A stretch of DNA of 6,159 nucleotides, taken from assembly GCA_021851985.1 (NCBI GenBank), contig JAJZOS010000048.1:1-6159 (forward strand). Direction: 5' to 3'. This stretch comes from Microcaldota archaeon (lineage in GTDB: Archaea; Micrarchaeota; Micrarchaeia; Micrarchaeales; CABMGC01). Numbering within the stretch: position 1 is the first letter of the stretch; each line of letters begins with the position of its first letter. Below the pieces are notes generated by a model. That model was not told where the DNA came from. It was given only the letters and a program-made list of their open reading frames with translations, and did no database searches. The position numbers were made by a program, and so were the translations under genes. Positions 5,525 through 6,159 of this stretch are shown piece by piece.

Positions 5525-6159
5525 AAGATACATACATCGAAAAATGGTTTTCAGATGAACAGAGGATGCAGAGGGAGCTTCAGGTCTTCTTTTTGTACAA
5601 ACTGTTCGGGAGGAATGCTGAGCTGATTTTCAAGGGAGGCACGGCTTTGGACCTATTTTATGGCTCAGGCAGATTTTCTGAGGATCTGGACTTTAACTGC
5701 AAAAACGCAGATGTGCTTGTAGATGTAGATGAGGCCATAGAAGCACTTTCGAATGGGGGGCAATACCAGATATTCAATGATTGGAGCCGCGAGCGGGAAC
5801 TAAGAAAAAACTTTGTCAGGTATAATCTGAGGATATCTTCTGAAAAATCAAGGAAGCTTGTAAATTTCATTATAGACTGTTCTATCGGACCAACAATTTA
5901 TGCTCCTGATAATTTTGTTATAAACTACAAAGACTCTCTGATGAGTATAAAGGTGATGAATGCACAGGAGATCGTCGCAGAGAAGGTATCTGCCCTGTTG
6001 ACCAGAGAAAAGGCGCGCGATTTGTATGACCTTCATTTCCTTGTTGCTGTAAAACATATTCCAATAAACATACAGGACATATATGAGAAATGTGGGATTA
6101 AATTTTCTAATAAAGTCCCAAAAAAATACTCTTTCAAGTTGTTTGAGCATCTCGTTCAT
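5521..6159 (+). CDS. abiEii: AbiEii nucleotidyltransferase toxin (cut by right edge)
   Basis: Open from the ATG at 5521 to the window end without a stop (213 codons). Full-length family members are usually about 270-310 residues, so the C-terminus lies outside. It belongs to the AbiEii/AbiGii/MenT-like nucleotidyltransferase toxins (DUF1814). Motif I is IFKGGTALDLFYG (36-48) with the GGT nucleotide-binding turn, followed by RFSEDLDF (51-58), whose Asp55 and Asp57 are the metal-binding pair. IIDCSIG (117-123) gives a candidate third acidic residue, Asp119. AQEIVAEKVSALL (148-160) and REKARDLYDLHFL (162-174) are the later motifs, with Lys155, Arg166 and Asp170 as expected active-site residues. 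Related MenT toxins add nucleotides to tRNA 3' ends; the target here is unknown. All visible catalytic motifs are intact, so the toxin appears functional. Start: the ATGA overlap with abiEi and a strong SD. Confidence 0.93.
   Translation, partial: MKDTYIEKWFSDEQRMQRELQVFFLYKLFGRNAELIFKGGTALDLFYGSGRFSEDLDFNCKNADVLVDVDEAIEALSNGGQYQIFNDWSRERELRKNFVRYNLRISSEKSRKLVNFIIDCSIGPTIYAPDNFVINYKDSLMSIKVMNAQEIVAEKVSALLTREKARDLYDLHFLVAVKHIPINIQDIYEKCGIKFSNKVPKKYSFKLFEHLVH

Noticed and set aside
5848..6159. Minus-strand open frame reaching the right edge
   Set aside because: Antisense to the conserved AEK...RDLYDL motifs of AbiEii, which are unmistakable on the plus strand.

Overview
The window looks like a compact archaeal genome segment. 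Four things point to Archaea: TATA boxes centred about 23-27 nt upstream of start codons (leaderless promoters), heavy use of ATA and AGG/AGA codons, three non-ATG starts (two TTG, one GTG), and an Ogg1-type DNA glycosylase. A small-genome lineage (Micrarchaeota/ARMAN-like or Thermoplasmata-related) fits the style, but this is an impression and the sequence alone does not prove it. Nearly every base is coding. The longest gene-free stretches are three intergenic gaps of 51-56 nt, and each holds a promoter. I saw no rRNA, tRNA, CRISPR array or insertion sequence.

Positions 1-2998 and the convergent gene 2991-3950 form a surface-glycan block. Two glycosyltransferase genes run leftward as an operon: a GT2-like enzyme, then a GT4-like enzyme that runs off the left edge. 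Sharing one symmetric TATA element with them, a DegT/DnrJ/EryC1 sugar aminotransferase and a hexapeptide-repeat acetyltransferase run rightward. A Gfo/Idh/MocA sugar-nucleotide dehydrogenase converges on the acetyltransferase with an 8-nt overlap. Dehydrogenase, aminotransferase and acetyltransferase together are the enzyme set that makes nucleotide-linked 3-acetamido sugars (the WbpB/WbpE/WbpD or WlbA/WlbC/WlbB logic). The glycosyltransferases would then place such sugars on a glycan, a glycoprotein or a glycolipid.

Positions 4007-4864 encode an Ogg1-family 8-oxoguanine DNA glycosylase/lyase, divergent from the dehydrogenase across a 56-nt gap.

Positions 4919-6159 hold an AbiE toxin-antitoxin/abortive-infection pair. 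AbiEi is a winged-helix antitoxin and autorepressor, and AbiEii is a nucleotidyltransferase toxin cut by the right edge. The genes overlap by ATGA. A perfect 8-bp inverted repeat brackets the TATA box of the operon and is the likely AbiEi operator. This regulatory arrangement and the symmetric divergent promoter at 1403 are the two most interesting signals. All gene families found here are known; I found no wholly new system.
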